From: Roseomonas gilardii subsp. gilardii
GTDB taxonomy: Bacteria; Pseudomonadota; Alphaproteobacteria; Acetobacterales; Acetobacteraceae
Reading direction: 5' to 3'
Assembly: GCF_023078375.1 (NCBI RefSeq)
Contig: NZ_CP095554.1
Span: 1,593,501-1,657,500, forward strand
Length of the DNA: 64,000 bases
Under the pieces are notes generated by a model, which searched no databases, was not told the origin of the DNA, and saw only the letters and a program-made list of their open reading frames with translations. A program made the position numbers and the translations under genes. Positions 55,487 to 64,000 of this stretch are shown here, piece after piece; position 1 is the first letter of the stretch, and every line of letters starts with the position of its first letter.

Positions 55487-56257
55487 TCAATGCACGAAGA
55501 GCATGTCGTTGATGCGCGTCTCCAGCTCCGCTGCGGCGGCGGTGCCGATGAGCTCGGGCGGGACGCTGTTCAGTTCCGCCTTCACCTGGCCGGGATGCGG
55601 GGAGAGGAGCAGGATGCGCGTGCCGACACGGATCGCCTCCTCGATGGAGTGGGTGACGAAGAGCACGGTGAAGCGCGTGTCGTCCCAGAGGCGCAGCAGC
55701 TCCTCCTGCATCCGCCGCCGGGTCAGGGCGTCGAGCGCGGCGAAGGGCTCGTCCATCAGCAGGACGTCCGGCTCCATCGCCATGCCACGGGCGATGGCCA
55801 CGCGCTGCTTCATGCCGCCGGAGAGCATATGCGGGAAGCTGTCGGCGAACTTCGCCAGGCCGACCTTCTCGATATAGCTGTCGGCCCGGTCGCGCGCCTC
55901 GGCGCCCTTGGCGCGGCCGCTGGCGGTGAGGGCGAACATCACGTTCTCCCGCACCGTCTTCCAGGGCAGGAGCTGGTCGAATTCCTGGAAGACCATCATG
56001 CGGTCCGGGCCGGGATGGCGCACCTCGCGCCCCTTGAGCCGGATCTCGCCCTCGGAGGGGGTGAGATAGCCGCCGATCGCCTTCAGCAGCGTGGACTTTC
56101 CGCAGCCGGAAGGGCCGAGCAGGATATAGCGGTCGGAGGGGTAGACATCGAAGCCGACACGATGCGTGGCGGTGACCACGGAATCGTCGGTCTTGTACTG
56201 CAGGGTGACATCCTGCACCGACAGCAGCGGCGCGGACGCGCCTGGGGCAGCATCCAT
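55487..56257 (-). CDS. Nitrate/sulfonate/taurine-type ABC transporter ATP-binding protein
   Basis: The 256-residue ATPase has Walker A LLGPSGCGKSTLLKAI, Q-loop MVFQEFDQLLPWKTV (the phrase LLPWKTV is typical of TauB/SsuB/NrtD), signature LSGGMKQRVAIARGM, Walker B LLMDEPFAALDALTR and H-loop FVTHSIEEA. ATG 56257 was chosen as the first codon before the conserved part, 160 bp from the divergent response-regulator gene. It is the first gene of the operon. Confidence 0.93.
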   Translation of the reverse strand: MDAAPGASAPLLSVQDVTLQYKTDDSVVTATHRVGFDVYPSDRYILLGPSGCGKSTLLKAIGGYLTPSEGEIRLKGREVRHPGPDRMMVFQEFDQLLPWKTVRENVMFALTASGRAKGAEARDRADSYIEKVGLAKFADSFPHMLSGGMKQRVAIARGMAMEPDVLLMDEPFAALDALTRRRMQEELLRLWDDTRFTVLFVTHSIEEAIRVGTRILLLSPHPGQVKAELNSVPPELIGTAAAAELETRINDMLFVH

Positions 56258-56417
56258 TTCCGGACCCTCTCTTCCCTGGTTTCCCCGGGGCCTTTCGCGG
56301 CCCGGGCTTGCGCCCTGGATATCTCTCCAATCTGTTGCCAAACTGACAGGCGCGCAAAAATCGTTGCTGCGCTGCGGCATGACAGTGCGGTGCGAAGGTT
56401 GCGGTGCGGGCGGGGCG

Positions 56418-57083
56418 ATGCGGATTCTGTTGGTCGAGGACACGGCGGATGTGGGCGAGGGTATCCAGGCCCGCCTGCAACGGATGGGGCACGAGGTGGA
56501 CTGGGAGCGCGACGGCGAAGGGGCCGCGGCGCGGATGGATGTGCAGCCCTATGACCTCTTCATCCTCGATGTGATGCTGCCGCCGCCGGACGGGCTGGCC
56601 CTGCTGCGCCATGCGCGGGAGCGGCGGCTGGCGACGCCGGTGCTGATGCTGACTGCGCGTTCCGGCGTGGCGGATCGGGTCGGGGCACTCGATCTGGGGG
56701 CCGACGATTATCTGGTGAAACCGTTCGATTTCCTGGAGCTGGAGGCGCGCGTCCGTGTCCTGCTGCGGCGGGGCAGTGGCAGCGCCACCAACGCGATCCG
56801 TTTCGGCGACATCGCCATCGACCTGTCCGGCCGCATCGCGAGTGTGGAGGGCGAGCCGCTGGACCTGACGCGGCGGGAACTGGCGCTGCTGGAGATCCTC
56901 GTGGCGCGGGGTGGCCGCATCGTCGGCAAGGAGCAGATCGTGGAGCGGCTCTTCGGCCTGGACGGTGCCGCCGGAACCAATGCGGTGGAGCAGTATGTCG
57001 CCCGCCTGCGCCGCAAGATCGCCGCCTCCCGCGCCGAGATCCGCACGCTGCGCGGCCTCGGCTACCAGCTCGTGCCGCGATGA
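56418..57083 (+). CDS. OmpR-family response regulator
   Basis: The 221-residue regulator has receiver acidic residues in LLVEDTADVG, the phosphorylated Asp51 in LFILDVMLPPPDGL, and Lys in DDYLVKPFDFLELEARV (about 101). The C-terminal winged helix (LTRRELALLEILVARGGRIV; NAVEQYVARLRRKI) follows. It is TctD/QseB-like. ATG 56418 starts the receiver directly. It overlaps the kinase gene by ATGA and is divergent from the taurine-type ABC operon, which is a candidate target. Confidence 0.93.
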   Translation: MRILLVEDTADVGEGIQARLQRMGHEVDWERDGEGAAARMDVQPYDLFILDVMLPPPDGLALLRHARERRLATPVLMLTARSGVADRVGALDLGADDYLVKPFDFLELEARVRVLLRRGSGSATNAIRFGDIAIDLSGRIASVEGEPLDLTRRELALLEILVARGGRIVGKEQIVERLFGLDGAAGTNAVEQYVARLRRKIAASRAEIRTLRGLGYQLVPR

Positions 57084-58519
57084 GCGCGGTGCGCTCCCTG
57101 CATGCGCGGGTGGCGCTGCTGCTGCTGCTGGTGCTGGGCTCGGTGGGCGCCTGCTTCGCGGTGGCGGGCTGGTACTATGCCTGGATGACGGCCGGCAGCG
57201 CCTATGACACGCTGCTGCGCTCCGGCGCGTCGCAGATCGCCGAGAACACCTATCAGCAGGGCGCCATGGTGGCGGTGGAGCCGCCGATCTCCGTCCTGGC
57301 CTCGCTCTCCGCGATGGACCGTGTCGCCTACAAGGTGGTGGACCCGCGTGGCGTCGTGGTGGCAGGGTCGCCGGACCTCGCGCTCGGCCCGGAAACGCCG
57401 CGGGACCAGGCACTGCTGCGCCAGGGCCGCGTGCTGGTGGAGGACGGGGTCTGGCGTGGGGAGCCCGTGCGTATCGCGGTCACCACGCGGCGGCTGGGCG
57501 AGGGCTGGGCCCTGGTGGCGGTGGCGCAGACCCTGCACGCGCGCATGGCACTGGCGCGGGACATCGCGGGCAAGGCCATCCTGGGCGTGCTGCTGCTGAT
57601 CGGCCTGGCGCTGCTGGTGACGCTGCTGGCCATCAAGCATGTGCTGGCGCCGCTGGAACGGGTGCAGGCCGCGCTGCGCGACCGCGATCCGCGCGACCTG
57701 AGCCCGCTGACCGTGGCGGCGCCGCCGGAGATCGCGGCGCTGGTCGGCGCCATCAACGGCTTCATGGCGCGGCTGGACCGGCGGATCGGCATGATGCAGC
57801 GGATGATCGGCGATGCCGCGCATCAGCTCCGCACGCCGCTCGCGGGGCTGGCCTCGCAGGTGGATCTGCTGTCGGTGGAGGATGATCCCGCGCGCCGGGC
57901 CAGCCAGCTCAGGCGCATCGCCACTCGCACGGAGCAGCTCGGCCGGCTGGTGGGGCAGTTGTTCAACCATGCCATGGTGACGCACCGGCCCGATGTGGTG
58001 CCGCCGGAGCCGGTGGATCTGGTGGCGCTGGCGCGGCGTATCCTGCTGGACCTGCCGCTGGAGGAGGATGGCAGCGCGGCGCCGCTGCTGTCGCTGGACG
58101 CGCCCGAGGAGCCGGTGGTCATCCCAGGCGATCCGATCAGCCTGCGCGAGGCGGTGGTGAACCTGGTGAACAACGCGCTCCAGCATGGCGCGGCCTCGCG
58201 GCTGGAGGTCCGCGTCTTCCGGCGGGATGGGGGCGTCGTGCTGGAGGTGGTGGATGACGGGCCTGGCATCCCGCCCGCCCTCTGGGCCCGGGTGCGGGAG
58301 CCCTTCCACCCGCGCGGCGAGGGACGGACCGGCGCCGGGCTCGGCCTGGCCATCGCCGACGAGGTTGTCCGGGCGCATGGCGGCAGGCTGCGCTTCCGCA
58401 GCGATTCGGCCGATGGCTTCGCGGTGATCCTCGTCTTCCCCGGACAGGGGCCAGGGGATGAGGCACGGGAGGAGGTGCTGAAGGAGGGTGTGGCGCAGAC
58501 TCTGCCGGGGTGTCGCTGA
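57080..58519 (+). CDS. Sensor histidine kinase, TctE/QseC-like
   Basis: The 479-residue membrane kinase has two membrane helices (about 12-32 and 165-187) framing a periplasmic sensor of about 130 residues (2CSK-N-like: AYDTLLRSGASQIAENTYQQ). A HAMP linker follows, then His248 in GDAAHQLRTPLAGL, the N box NLVNNALQHG, G1 DDGPGIPP and G2 GAGLGLAIADEV. TctE-type sensors often respond to carboxylates. It is the partner of the overlapping response regulator. Confidence 0.92.
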   Translation: MSAVRSLHARVALLLLLVLGSVGACFAVAGWYYAWMTAGSAYDTLLRSGASQIAENTYQQGAMVAVEPPISVLASLSAMDRVAYKVVDPRGVVVAGSPDLALGPETPRDQALLRQGRVLVEDGVWRGEPVRIAVTTRRLGEGWALVAVAQTLHARMALARDIAGKAILGVLLLIGLALLVTLLAIKHVLAPLERVQAALRDRDPRDLSPLTVAAPPEIAALVGAINGFMARLDRRIGMMQRMIGDAAHQLRTPLAGLASQVDLLSVEDDPARRASQLRRIATRTEQLGRLVGQLFNHAMVTHRPDVVPPEPVDLVALARRILLDLPLEEDGSAAPLLSLDAPEEPVVIPGDPISLREAVVNLVNNALQHGAASRLEVRVFRRDGGVVLEVVDDGPGIPPALWARVREPFHPRGEGRTGAGLGLAIADEVVRAHGGRLRFRSDSADGFAVILVFPGQGPGDEAREEVLKEGVAQTLPGCR

Positions 58520-58576
58520 GGCCCGGCCGCGTCCCGCCTGGACAGGCCGGCCCCGCCGTTCTTCCCTGGAAGGGCC

Positions 58577-59710
58577 ATGACCCAGACCTCTCCCCTGGCC
58601 AGCCAGCGCGCCCTTTTCGAGATTCCCGAGGGGATCGCCTATCTCGACGCCGCCGCCTATTCGCCCCTGCCGCGCTCCGTGCGGGCGGCGGGGGAGGCCG
58701 GGGTGGCCAGCAAGAGCCATCCCTGGGCGGTGCCGCGCAGCGAGGCCGCGCAATGGGGCGTCCGGGCCCGCGCCGCGGCGGCGCGGCTGATCGGCGCGGC
58801 GCCCGGCGACATCGCCATCACCGGCTCCGTCAGCCATGGGATCGCCACGGCGGCGCTGAACCTGGAGCTTCCGCCGGGCTCGCGCGTGCTGCGTGTGCAG
58901 GACGAGTTCCCCTCCCTCTGCCTGCCCTGGGATCGTCTGGCGCGGCAGCGTGGGCTGGTGATGGAGGCGGTGCCGCGCCCGGCGGATGGCGACTGGACCG
59001 CCGCGCTGCTGGCGGCGATCGACCGTCCCGGCGCGGCGCCCCTGGGCGTCGCCACGCTGACGCCGCTGCACTGGTGCGACGGCGCGCCGATCGATCTGGA
59101 CCGGGTGATCCCGGCGGTCCGGCGCCAGGGCGGGGCGGTGGTGGTGGATGCCACGCAGGCGGTGGGCGTGCTGCCGGTGGATGTCGGGCGCTGGCGGCCG
59201 GATTTCTTGGCCTTCCCGACCTATAAATGGGTACTTGGCCCCTACAGCCTGGCCTTCCTCTATGCCGCGCCGGAGCACCAGTCCGGCCTACCGCTGGAGG
59301 AGAATGGCTTCAACATGCTGCGGGGCCAGCCCGCCCCGGGCGCGGCGCGCTACGACCGGGGCGAGCGCGATGATCCGGTGGCGCTGCCCATGGCGGCGAC
59401 GGGGCTGGAACTGGTGGAATCCTGGGGCGTGGCGGCGGTGGAGGCACGGCTGCGGGGGCTGACGGACCGGCTGGCCGACCGGCTGGAAGCGATGGGCTTT
59501 GCCTGCCCGCCACGGCATCGCCGCGCACCGCATATCCTGGGCCTGCGCCTGCCGGGCGGCTTGCCGGCCCATGCGATCCCGGCCCTGGCGGAGCGGGGCG
59601 CTTTCGCCAGCGACCGGCTCGGCGTGCTGCGGATCAGCGTGCATGTCTGGGTGGAGGAGGCGGATATCGACCGCTTCGCCGACACACTGGGGGCGGTGCT
59701 GGGCCGCTGA
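58577..59710 (+). CDS. Class V aminotransferase (PLP-dependent)
   Basis: The 377-residue fold-type I PLP enzyme has Asp191 in VVVDATQAVGVLPVDV, which contacts the pyridine nitrogen. Lys217 in FPTYKWVLGPYS is the Schiff-base lysine. GSVSHGIATAALNL forms the phosphate cup. The family includes cysteine desulfurases, kynureninases and isopenicillin-epimerase-like enzymes. It lacks the mobile cysteine loop of desulfurases, so an aminotransferase or lyase role is more likely. It follows the kinase gene by 57 bp. Confidence 0.88.
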   Translation: MTQTSPLASQRALFEIPEGIAYLDAAAYSPLPRSVRAAGEAGVASKSHPWAVPRSEAAQWGVRARAAAARLIGAAPGDIAITGSVSHGIATAALNLELPPGSRVLRVQDEFPSLCLPWDRLARQRGLVMEAVPRPADGDWTAALLAAIDRPGAAPLGVATLTPLHWCDGAPIDLDRVIPAVRRQGGAVVVDATQAVGVLPVDVGRWRPDFLAFPTYKWVLGPYSLAFLYAAPEHQSGLPLEENGFNMLRGQPAPGAARYDRGERDDPVALPMAATGLELVESWGVAAVEARLRGLTDRLADRLEAMGFACPPRHRRAPHILGLRLPGGLPAHAIPALAERGAFASDRLGVLRISVHVWVEEADIDRFADTLGAVLGR

Positions 59711-59750
59711 CCCGCCGCCGGAGGCCGCAGCCTTCTTCCGTGGCCTTCTT

Positions 59751-60968
59751 TCAGGGCGATGTCCCGGCCAGCCGCGCCTCCGGGCTGGGGCGCAGGATGC
59801 GGCTTTCCCAGAAGCCCACGGCCAGCATCACCAGCGTGGTCAGGGCGCCGATCAACAGCAGGTCGGTGGTGAAGGCGAAGGGCACCATCAGGGCGAGCAC
59901 GGCAAGGCCGCCGAGATGCGAGGACGGCCAGATATCGTAGACCACGCGCTTGTACAGGCCGGAACCGAAGAGGTAGAGCGCCGGCCCGCCGATCAGCGTG
60001 GCCGCCGCCGCCACGGTCATGGGGCCGTCGGGATGGGCGATGACGAGGTCGTTGCCCACGGCGGTCACGATGATGCCGGCGAGCAGGATGGCGTGGATGT
60101 AGTGGAACCGGGCTCCGATGCGCCCGGGATCGGGGGAATGGGTGATGACCGTGCTGCCGTCCCGGCTGCTGGTGCCGAAATAGACCCACCACATGGCGAG
60201 GCTGCCGAGGAAGGTGGAGAGGAAGGCGATCAGGATGGGCGGCTCCCAGGCCGGCTGGTCGGCCAGGGTGGCGCCGGTGACCAGCACGGTCTCGCCCAGG
60301 GCGACGATGACGAAGAGCTGGCAGCGCTCGGCGAGATGGCCGCCCTCGATGGTCCAGTCCCGCGTCCGGGAGCGTCCCAGCCCCGGCAAGGCGAAGCCGA
60401 ACATGGGAGAGACGTATTCACAGAGGACGGCCAGGACCCAGAGCAGATGCCGCCAGGGTGCCGGAACCAGCCCGCCCAGGACCCAGAGCACCGCCGCGAT
60501 GCAGACCCAACCCAGCATCCGCCGGTAGTTGGCGGCCAGCGGATGCCCGGCGGGGAGCCGGCGGGCGATGAAGCCCGTGCGCCCCACCTGCATGGCGGCA
60601 TAGGCGAGGGCAAAGACGAGCCCACGCTCGCCGAAGGCCTGGGGCAGGGCGGCGGCCATCACCAGCCCGGCCAGCATGGTGCCGAAGAGCAACCCGCGGA
60701 TCTGCGGCGTTTCCGGGTCGAACCAGTTCGTGACCCAGCATGTGTACTGCCAGCCCAGCCAGACGGCGAACCAGAGGATCAGTGCCTCCAGCGCCCCGGC
60801 CGCGCTCAGGTGGTGCAGCAGCCCGTGCGAGACCTGGGTGACGGCGAAGACATAGACGAGGTCGAAGAAGAGCTCCTCGAAGGTGACGCGGGCATGGTGG
60901 CCGTCGCGCCGCCGCAGCAAGGGGTGGTGGGCCTGGACGTCCGTTCCTGTCCCGTCTTCTGCCGCCAT
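59751..60968 (-). CDS. ltrA: Low temperature requirement protein A (LtrA) family membrane protein
   Basis: The 405-residue protein has about ten membrane helices. The family opening is VTFEELFFDLVYVFAVTQVS with HGLLHHL, and a second conserved block is HLAERCQLFVIVALGETVLV. LtrA was named from a cold-sensitive Listeria mutant; its biochemical role is unknown. ATG 60968 is favoured over GTG 60986 because GGGAG precedes it. It converges with the aminotransferase gene. Confidence 0.9.
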   Translation of the reverse strand: MAAEDGTGTDVQAHHPLLRRRDGHHARVTFEELFFDLVYVFAVTQVSHGLLHHLSAAGALEALILWFAVWLGWQYTCWVTNWFDPETPQIRGLLFGTMLAGLVMAAALPQAFGERGLVFALAYAAMQVGRTGFIARRLPAGHPLAANYRRMLGWVCIAAVLWVLGGLVPAPWRHLLWVLAVLCEYVSPMFGFALPGLGRSRTRDWTIEGGHLAERCQLFVIVALGETVLVTGATLADQPAWEPPILIAFLSTFLGSLAMWWVYFGTSSRDGSTVITHSPDPGRIGARFHYIHAILLAGIIVTAVGNDLVIAHPDGPMTVAAAATLIGGPALYLFGSGLYKRVVYDIWPSSHLGGLAVLALMVPFAFTTDLLLIGALTTLVMLAVGFWESRILRPSPEARLAGTSP

Positions 60969-61059
60969 GAAGGATGCTCCCGTCACCTCTGGCGGCGACT
61001 CTGCCCTGTCCTGTCCATAAAGCCCATTGGCGGAATCGCGGCGGGCGCGGTCGGGGGGA

Positions 61060-61920
61060 TCAGGCGGCCGGCTGGAGGCGGGCGGCGTTCAGCAGGAGGA
61101 GATCGGCCAGGGCGGCGGCGGCGCCGTGCAGCCTCTCGCTGCGCCCGGTGACGACGAATTCCACCTCGTCCAGTTCCGGCCCCGGCACCTCCACCAGCGC
61201 GCCACCCAGCAGCAGGCGCGACTGGGCCGTGACGCCGAGCCCGGCCAGGACGGCGGCGGTCAGCCCGCTCAGGCTGCCGGAGGAGCAGGACATGCGCCAG
61301 CGCCGGCCGGAGCGTTCCAGCGCCTCCAGCGCCAGGGCGCGGGTGATGGAGCGGTTGGGATAGGCGACCAGGGGCAGTGGCGCCTCCGGGTCCAGCACGG
61401 TGCCGGCGGTGCCGATCCAGGCCAGGCGTTCCCGCCAGACCGGGCGGCCGCGCCGCTCGCCGGGGCGGCGCTTGGCGCAGATCAGGTCGAGCTCCCCGGC
61501 ATCCAGCCGGTCATAGAGCAGGGCGCTGAGCCCCACGGTCAGGTCGAGGTCCACGGCCGGGTTGGAGCGGACGAATTCCCGCAGGATCTCCGGCAGGCGG
61601 GAGGAGACGAGGTCCTCCGAGGTGCCGAAGCGCAGCCGGCCACGCAGCTCCGTGCCGGCGAAGAAGGCGGCGGCGCGGGCATGGGCCTCCAGGATGGTGG
61701 TGGCGAAGCCCCGCATCGCCTCGCCATCCGTGGTAAGGGTGACGGAATGCGTGTCGCGCAGCAGCAGGGGCCGCCGGGCCAGCTCCTCCAGGCGGCGGAT
61801 ATGCTGGCTGACGGTGGACTGGCTCAGCCCGAGGCGTTGCCCGGCGGCGGTGAAGTGCCGGGTTTCCGCGACGGCCAGGAAGGTGCGCAGCAGCAGCGGG
61901 TCGAAAGAGGATTCGGTCAT
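61060..61920 (-). CDS. LysR-family transcriptional regulator
   Basis: The 286-residue regulator has an N-terminal winged helix (LLLRTFLAVAETRHFTAAGQ; RLGLSQSTVSQHIRRLEEL) and a periplasmic-binding-like effector domain (GRLRFGTSEDLVSSRLPEIL). ATG 61920 starts just before the helix-turn-helix. It is divergent from the SBF-like symporter gene, the normal arrangement of a LysR regulator and its target; a candidate operator lies between and over the two starts. Confidence 0.93.
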   Translation of the reverse strand: MTESSFDPLLLRTFLAVAETRHFTAAGQRLGLSQSTVSQHIRRLEELARRPLLLRDTHSVTLTTDGEAMRGFATTILEAHARAAAFFAGTELRGRLRFGTSEDLVSSRLPEILREFVRSNPAVDLDLTVGLSALLYDRLDAGELDLICAKRRPGERRGRPVWRERLAWIGTAGTVLDPEAPLPLVAYPNRSITRALALEALERSGRRWRMSCSSGSLSGLTAAVLAGLGVTAQSRLLLGGALVEVPGPELDEVEFVVTGRSERLHGAAAALADLLLLNAARLQPAA

Positions 61921-61931
61921 CGGATTCCGCA

Positions 61932-63077
61932 ATGACTGTTAATGCTGTCATTTTTGCTGTGAATGGGCAAAGGAGGCCGCTGAACGAAGTCATTCCTGTG
62001 ACAGGGGCGTTTCCCGTGGCCAAAGACCTATCCAGCGCCGCTCCGCCGGCCAGGCGTTCGATCCTGGCCCGCCTGCGGATCGATCCCTATATCCTCCTGA
62101 TCCTCGGCATGGTGGTCCTGGCCAGCGTCCTGCCCGCCCGGGGGGAGGCGGCCGAGGCGGTGGACTATGCCACCAATTTCGCCATCGCCCTGCTCTTCTT
62201 CCTCTATGGCGCCCGCCTGTCGCGAGAGGCGGTGATGGCCGGGGTGACGAACTGGAAGCTGCAATTGGTGGTCTTCCTGTCCACCTACCTGCTCTTCCCC
62301 ATCCTCGCCATCGGGCTGAGCTATGCCATGCGCCCGGCGCTGGGGGAGATGCTGGCGCTCGGCATCATCTTCGTCGGCGTGCTGCCCTCCACCGTGCAGT
62401 CCTCCATCGCCTTCACCTCGATCGCGCGCGGCAATGTCCCGGCGGCGCTCTGCGCGGCCTCGGTCTCGAACCTCGTGGGCATCGTGCTGACGCCGCTGCT
62501 GGTGGGCGTGCTGATGACCACGAACGGCGAGAGCGGCATCTCCCTCGGGGCGATCCGCGGCATCATGCTGCAACTGCTGCTGCCCTTCGTGCTGGGCCAG
62601 CTTGTGCGCCGCTGGCTGATGCCCGTGCTGAGCCGTCACAAGCAGCTGGTGGGCTATGTCGATCGTTCCTCGATCCTCTTCGTCGTCTATGGCGCCTTCA
62701 GCGAGGGCGTGGTGAACGGGCTGTGGCGCCAGGTGGACGCGCTGAGCATCGGGATCCTGCTGGCGGCCAATGCCGCGCTGCTGGCGGTGGTGATGCTGCT
62801 GCTGCACTGGTACACCCGGGCTGCCGGCTTCTCGCGCGAGGACCGGATCACCATCCTGTTCTGCGGCTCCAAGAAGAGTCTCGCCAGCGGCATCCCGATG
62901 GCGAGCCTGCTGTTCAGTGGGCAGGCGGTGAGCATGATCGTGCTGCCGATCATGCTGTTCCACCAGATCCAGCTGATGGTCTGCGCCGCGCTCGCCACCC
63001 GCTGGGGGCGCGAGGCGGCGGAGGCCGAGCGTGCCGAGGCCACCACCGTGCCGGCCACGGCGCCGCAGCGCGCCTGA
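61932..63077 (+). CDS. SBF-like (bile acid:sodium symporter family) transporter
   Basis: The up-to-381-residue membrane protein has about ten helices, beginning RLRIDPYILLILGMVVLASV. Conserved SBF-like segments are NFAIALLFFLYGARLSREAV, GIIFVGVLPSTVQSSIAFTS and FCGSKKSLASGIPMASLLF. It belongs to the YfeH/SBF-like branch; substrates are unknown, probably organic anions. The start is uncertain. ATG 61932 is the longest, but it lies 11 bp from the divergent LysR start and over the putative operator. AAAGGAGG at 61968-61975 and GTG codons at 61998 and 62016 offer later starts that keep all helices. Confidence 0.88.
   Translation: MTVNAVIFAVNGQRRPLNEVIPVTGAFPVAKDLSSAAPPARRSILARLRIDPYILLILGMVVLASVLPARGEAAEAVDYATNFAIALLFFLYGARLSREAVMAGVTNWKLQLVVFLSTYLLFPILAIGLSYAMRPALGEMLALGIIFVGVLPSTVQSSIAFTSIARGNVPAALCAASVSNLVGIVLTPLLVGVLMTTNGESGISLGAIRGIMLQLLLPFVLGQLVRRWLMPVLSRHKQLVGYVDRSSILFVVYGAFSEGVVNGLWRQVDALSIGILLAANAALLAVVMLLLHWYTRAAGFSREDRITILFCGSKKSLASGIPMASLLFSGQAVSMIVLPIMLFHQIQLMVCAALATRWGREAAEAERAEATTVPATAPQRA
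61933..61950. promoter_or_regulatory. Candidate LysR operator in the divergent region
   Basis: TGAC and GTCA flank ten bases (TGACTGTTAATGCTGTCA) in the only AT-rich stretch between the two genes. This fits the imperfect inverted repeat bound by LysR regulators. It overlaps the first codons of the longest symporter frame, which argues for a later symporter start. Confidence 0.45.
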
Positions 63078-63082
63078 CCAAT

Positions 63083-63100
63083 CCGGGGGCAGTCCCCCGG
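63083..63100. terminator. Hairpin between convergent symporter and monooxygenase genes
   Basis: CCGGGGG/CCCCCGG is a perfect 7-bp stem with a four-base loop in the 43-bp gap between convergent stops. There is no T-run; it may serve both directions. Confidence 0.4.
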
Positions 63101-63120
63101 TTCCGCCCGCCTTCCGGAGG

Positions 63121-64000
63121 TCAGGCCGAAGGGGGCGGGTAGCGCAGGCCGGACAGGCTGAGCTCCAACTGGCGTGCAAGGGCGGGCGAGCCTGCCGCCA
63201 GGCGGAAAGTCCGGCCGCGAAGGGAGGCCAGCAGGGGTGAGCGGGCGGTCATCATGCGGGTCAGCAGGTCCGTGGCCCGGATCACGTGCCGGGCAAGCTT
63301 GTGCCGCCGCCCGGCCCAGAGGCCGACAGCCTCCGGCCCCGCGGCGATGGCGGCGGCCAGCGACCAGGCATCCTGGATGCCGAGATTCATGCCCTGCCCG
63401 CCGGCCGGGGAATGGATATGCGCGGCATCCCCCAGCAGCAGGCGGCGGTCGATCTGCATCCGGGGGACCTGCCGCTGGCTGATGCGGAAAAGGTTCCACC
63501 AGGAGGCTTCGCCCAGGGTCAGGCCCGGGCGCTGGAAGGGGGCCAGGGAGCCCTGGGCGGGCGGCGGCGCATCCGGCGGCAGCAGGGCGATGGTCCGCCA
63601 GCAGCCATCGGGAAGGGGGAAGCAGATCAGGGGCGCCGGTCCGTCCGGAAAGGCATGCATATGGGTCGGGCTGAGCCCATCCAGCGGCAGGTCCGCCAGG
63701 ACCAGTTGCTGCGGATAGCGGTGCCCGGGAAAGGGCAGGTCAAGGCTGTGCCGCAGGCTGCTATGGGCGCCGTCGCAGCCGGCGATCCAGTCCGCAGTGA
63801 CCCATTCCAGCCGCCCGTCCTCGTGCCGCAGCAGGGCGTTGCCGTTTTGCATCTCCAGGAACTCGACGCCGAATTCCGGCCCGGCACCCGCTTCCGTCAG
63901 GAGGCGCTCGGTCTCGTACTGGGGAAGGATCACCATGGAGGGGAAGCGCGGATGCACGTGCTGGAAGCGCATCCGGACTTCCTCGCCCAGCACATGGCCG
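63121..64000 (-). CDS. FAD-dependent aromatic monooxygenase, 5' end beyond the window
   Basis: The visible 293 codons are the middle and C-terminal part of a PheA/UbiH-type flavoprotein hydroxylase. They include WIAGCDGAHSSLRHSL (the DG motif that contacts FAD and NADPH) and RRLLLGDAAHIHSPAGGQGM with NLGIQDAWSLAAAI, the GD motif for FAD ribityl binding. The N-terminal GxGxxG nucleotide loop would lie upstream, outside the window. The frame is open to position 64000. Substrates of such enzymes are phenols, ubiquinone precursors or polyketides; nothing here decides between them. Confidence 0.9.
   Translation of the reverse strand, partial: GHVLGEEVRMRFQHVHPRFPSMVILPQYETERLLTEAGAGPEFGVEFLEMQNGNALLRHEDGRLEWVTADWIAGCDGAHSSLRHSLDLPFPGHRYPQQLVLADLPLDGLSPTHMHAFPDGPAPLICFPLPDGCWRTIALLPPDAPPPAQGSLAPFQRPGLTLGEASWWNLFRISQRQVPRMQIDRRLLLGDAAHIHSPAGGQGMNLGIQDAWSLAAAIAAGPEAVGLWAGRRHKLARHVIRATDLLTRMMTARSPLLASLRGRTFRLAAGSPALARQLELSLSGLRYPPPSA

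Overview
The window is typical high-GC alphaproteobacterial DNA (about 70% G+C by eye, strong third-position G/C bias). Gene content and protein sequence feel point to the Acetobacteraceae/Rhodospirillales, and a Roseomonas-like organism is the best guess. This rests on recall of families, not a database search. It is chromosomal: it carries MutL, the succinate dehydrogenase operon, aspartate-semialdehyde dehydrogenase, glucose-6-phosphate isomerase, ZapE and most of the lower TCA cycle. No rRNA, tRNA, CRISPR array, phage or insertion sequence was seen.

Layout. 1-5.5 kb: a YcaO-family gene cut by the window edge, translationally coupled to a SAM-cyclase-AAA-ATPase regulator, then a LuxR-type regulator. 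5.5-13.4 kb: mutL, a DUF2171 gene, sdhCDAB, a glycine-zipper lipoprotein and asd, all on the minus strand. 13.9-23.8 kb: a tandem M16 peptidase pair, pgi, a Gfo/Idh/MocA oxidoreductase, a nuclease-fold protein, a metallo-hydrolase, zapE and a small secreted protein. 24.2-31.6 kb: mdh-sucC-sucD-sucA-sucB, with lpd displaced to 42.4 kb. The 10.7 kb between sucB and lpd hold an LLM flavin monooxygenase, a five-gene dipeptide-type ABC transporter, a KgtP-like 2-oxoglutarate permease and an orphan ZnuA-type protein behind a Zur-like operator. 43.9-46.5 kb: a DUF1800/DUF1501 pair. 46.4-52.7 kb: a glycan locus made of an AT-rich, probably acquired segment with two WavE-like genes, followed by a GC-rich operon of HAD phosphatase, nucleotidyltransferase-kinase fusion and nucleotidyltransferase. 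52.9-64 kb: a dual-specificity-type phosphatase, a nitrate/taurine-type ABC transporter facing a two-component system, a class V aminotransferase, LtrA, a LysR/SBF-symporter divergent pair and a truncated FAD monooxygenase.

How genes work together. sdhCDAB, mdh, sucCD, sucAB and lpd supply the 2-oxoglutarate to oxaloacetate part of the TCA cycle, and kgtP may feed 2-oxoglutarate into it. The 46-53 kb genes look like a pathway that activates a small phosphorylated building block with a nucleotide and transfers it to a surface glycan.

A recurring oddity is that five genes (the SAM-cyclase, sdhC, zapE, the second wavE-like gene and the 50 kb nucleotidyltransferase) each need exactly one extra base, at or beside a short homopolymer, to restore an otherwise convincing protein. 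Either the assembly has systematic one-base homopolymer deletions or some of these genes are truly broken or phase-variable. The A7 tract in the wavE-like gene is the one most worth testing biologically.
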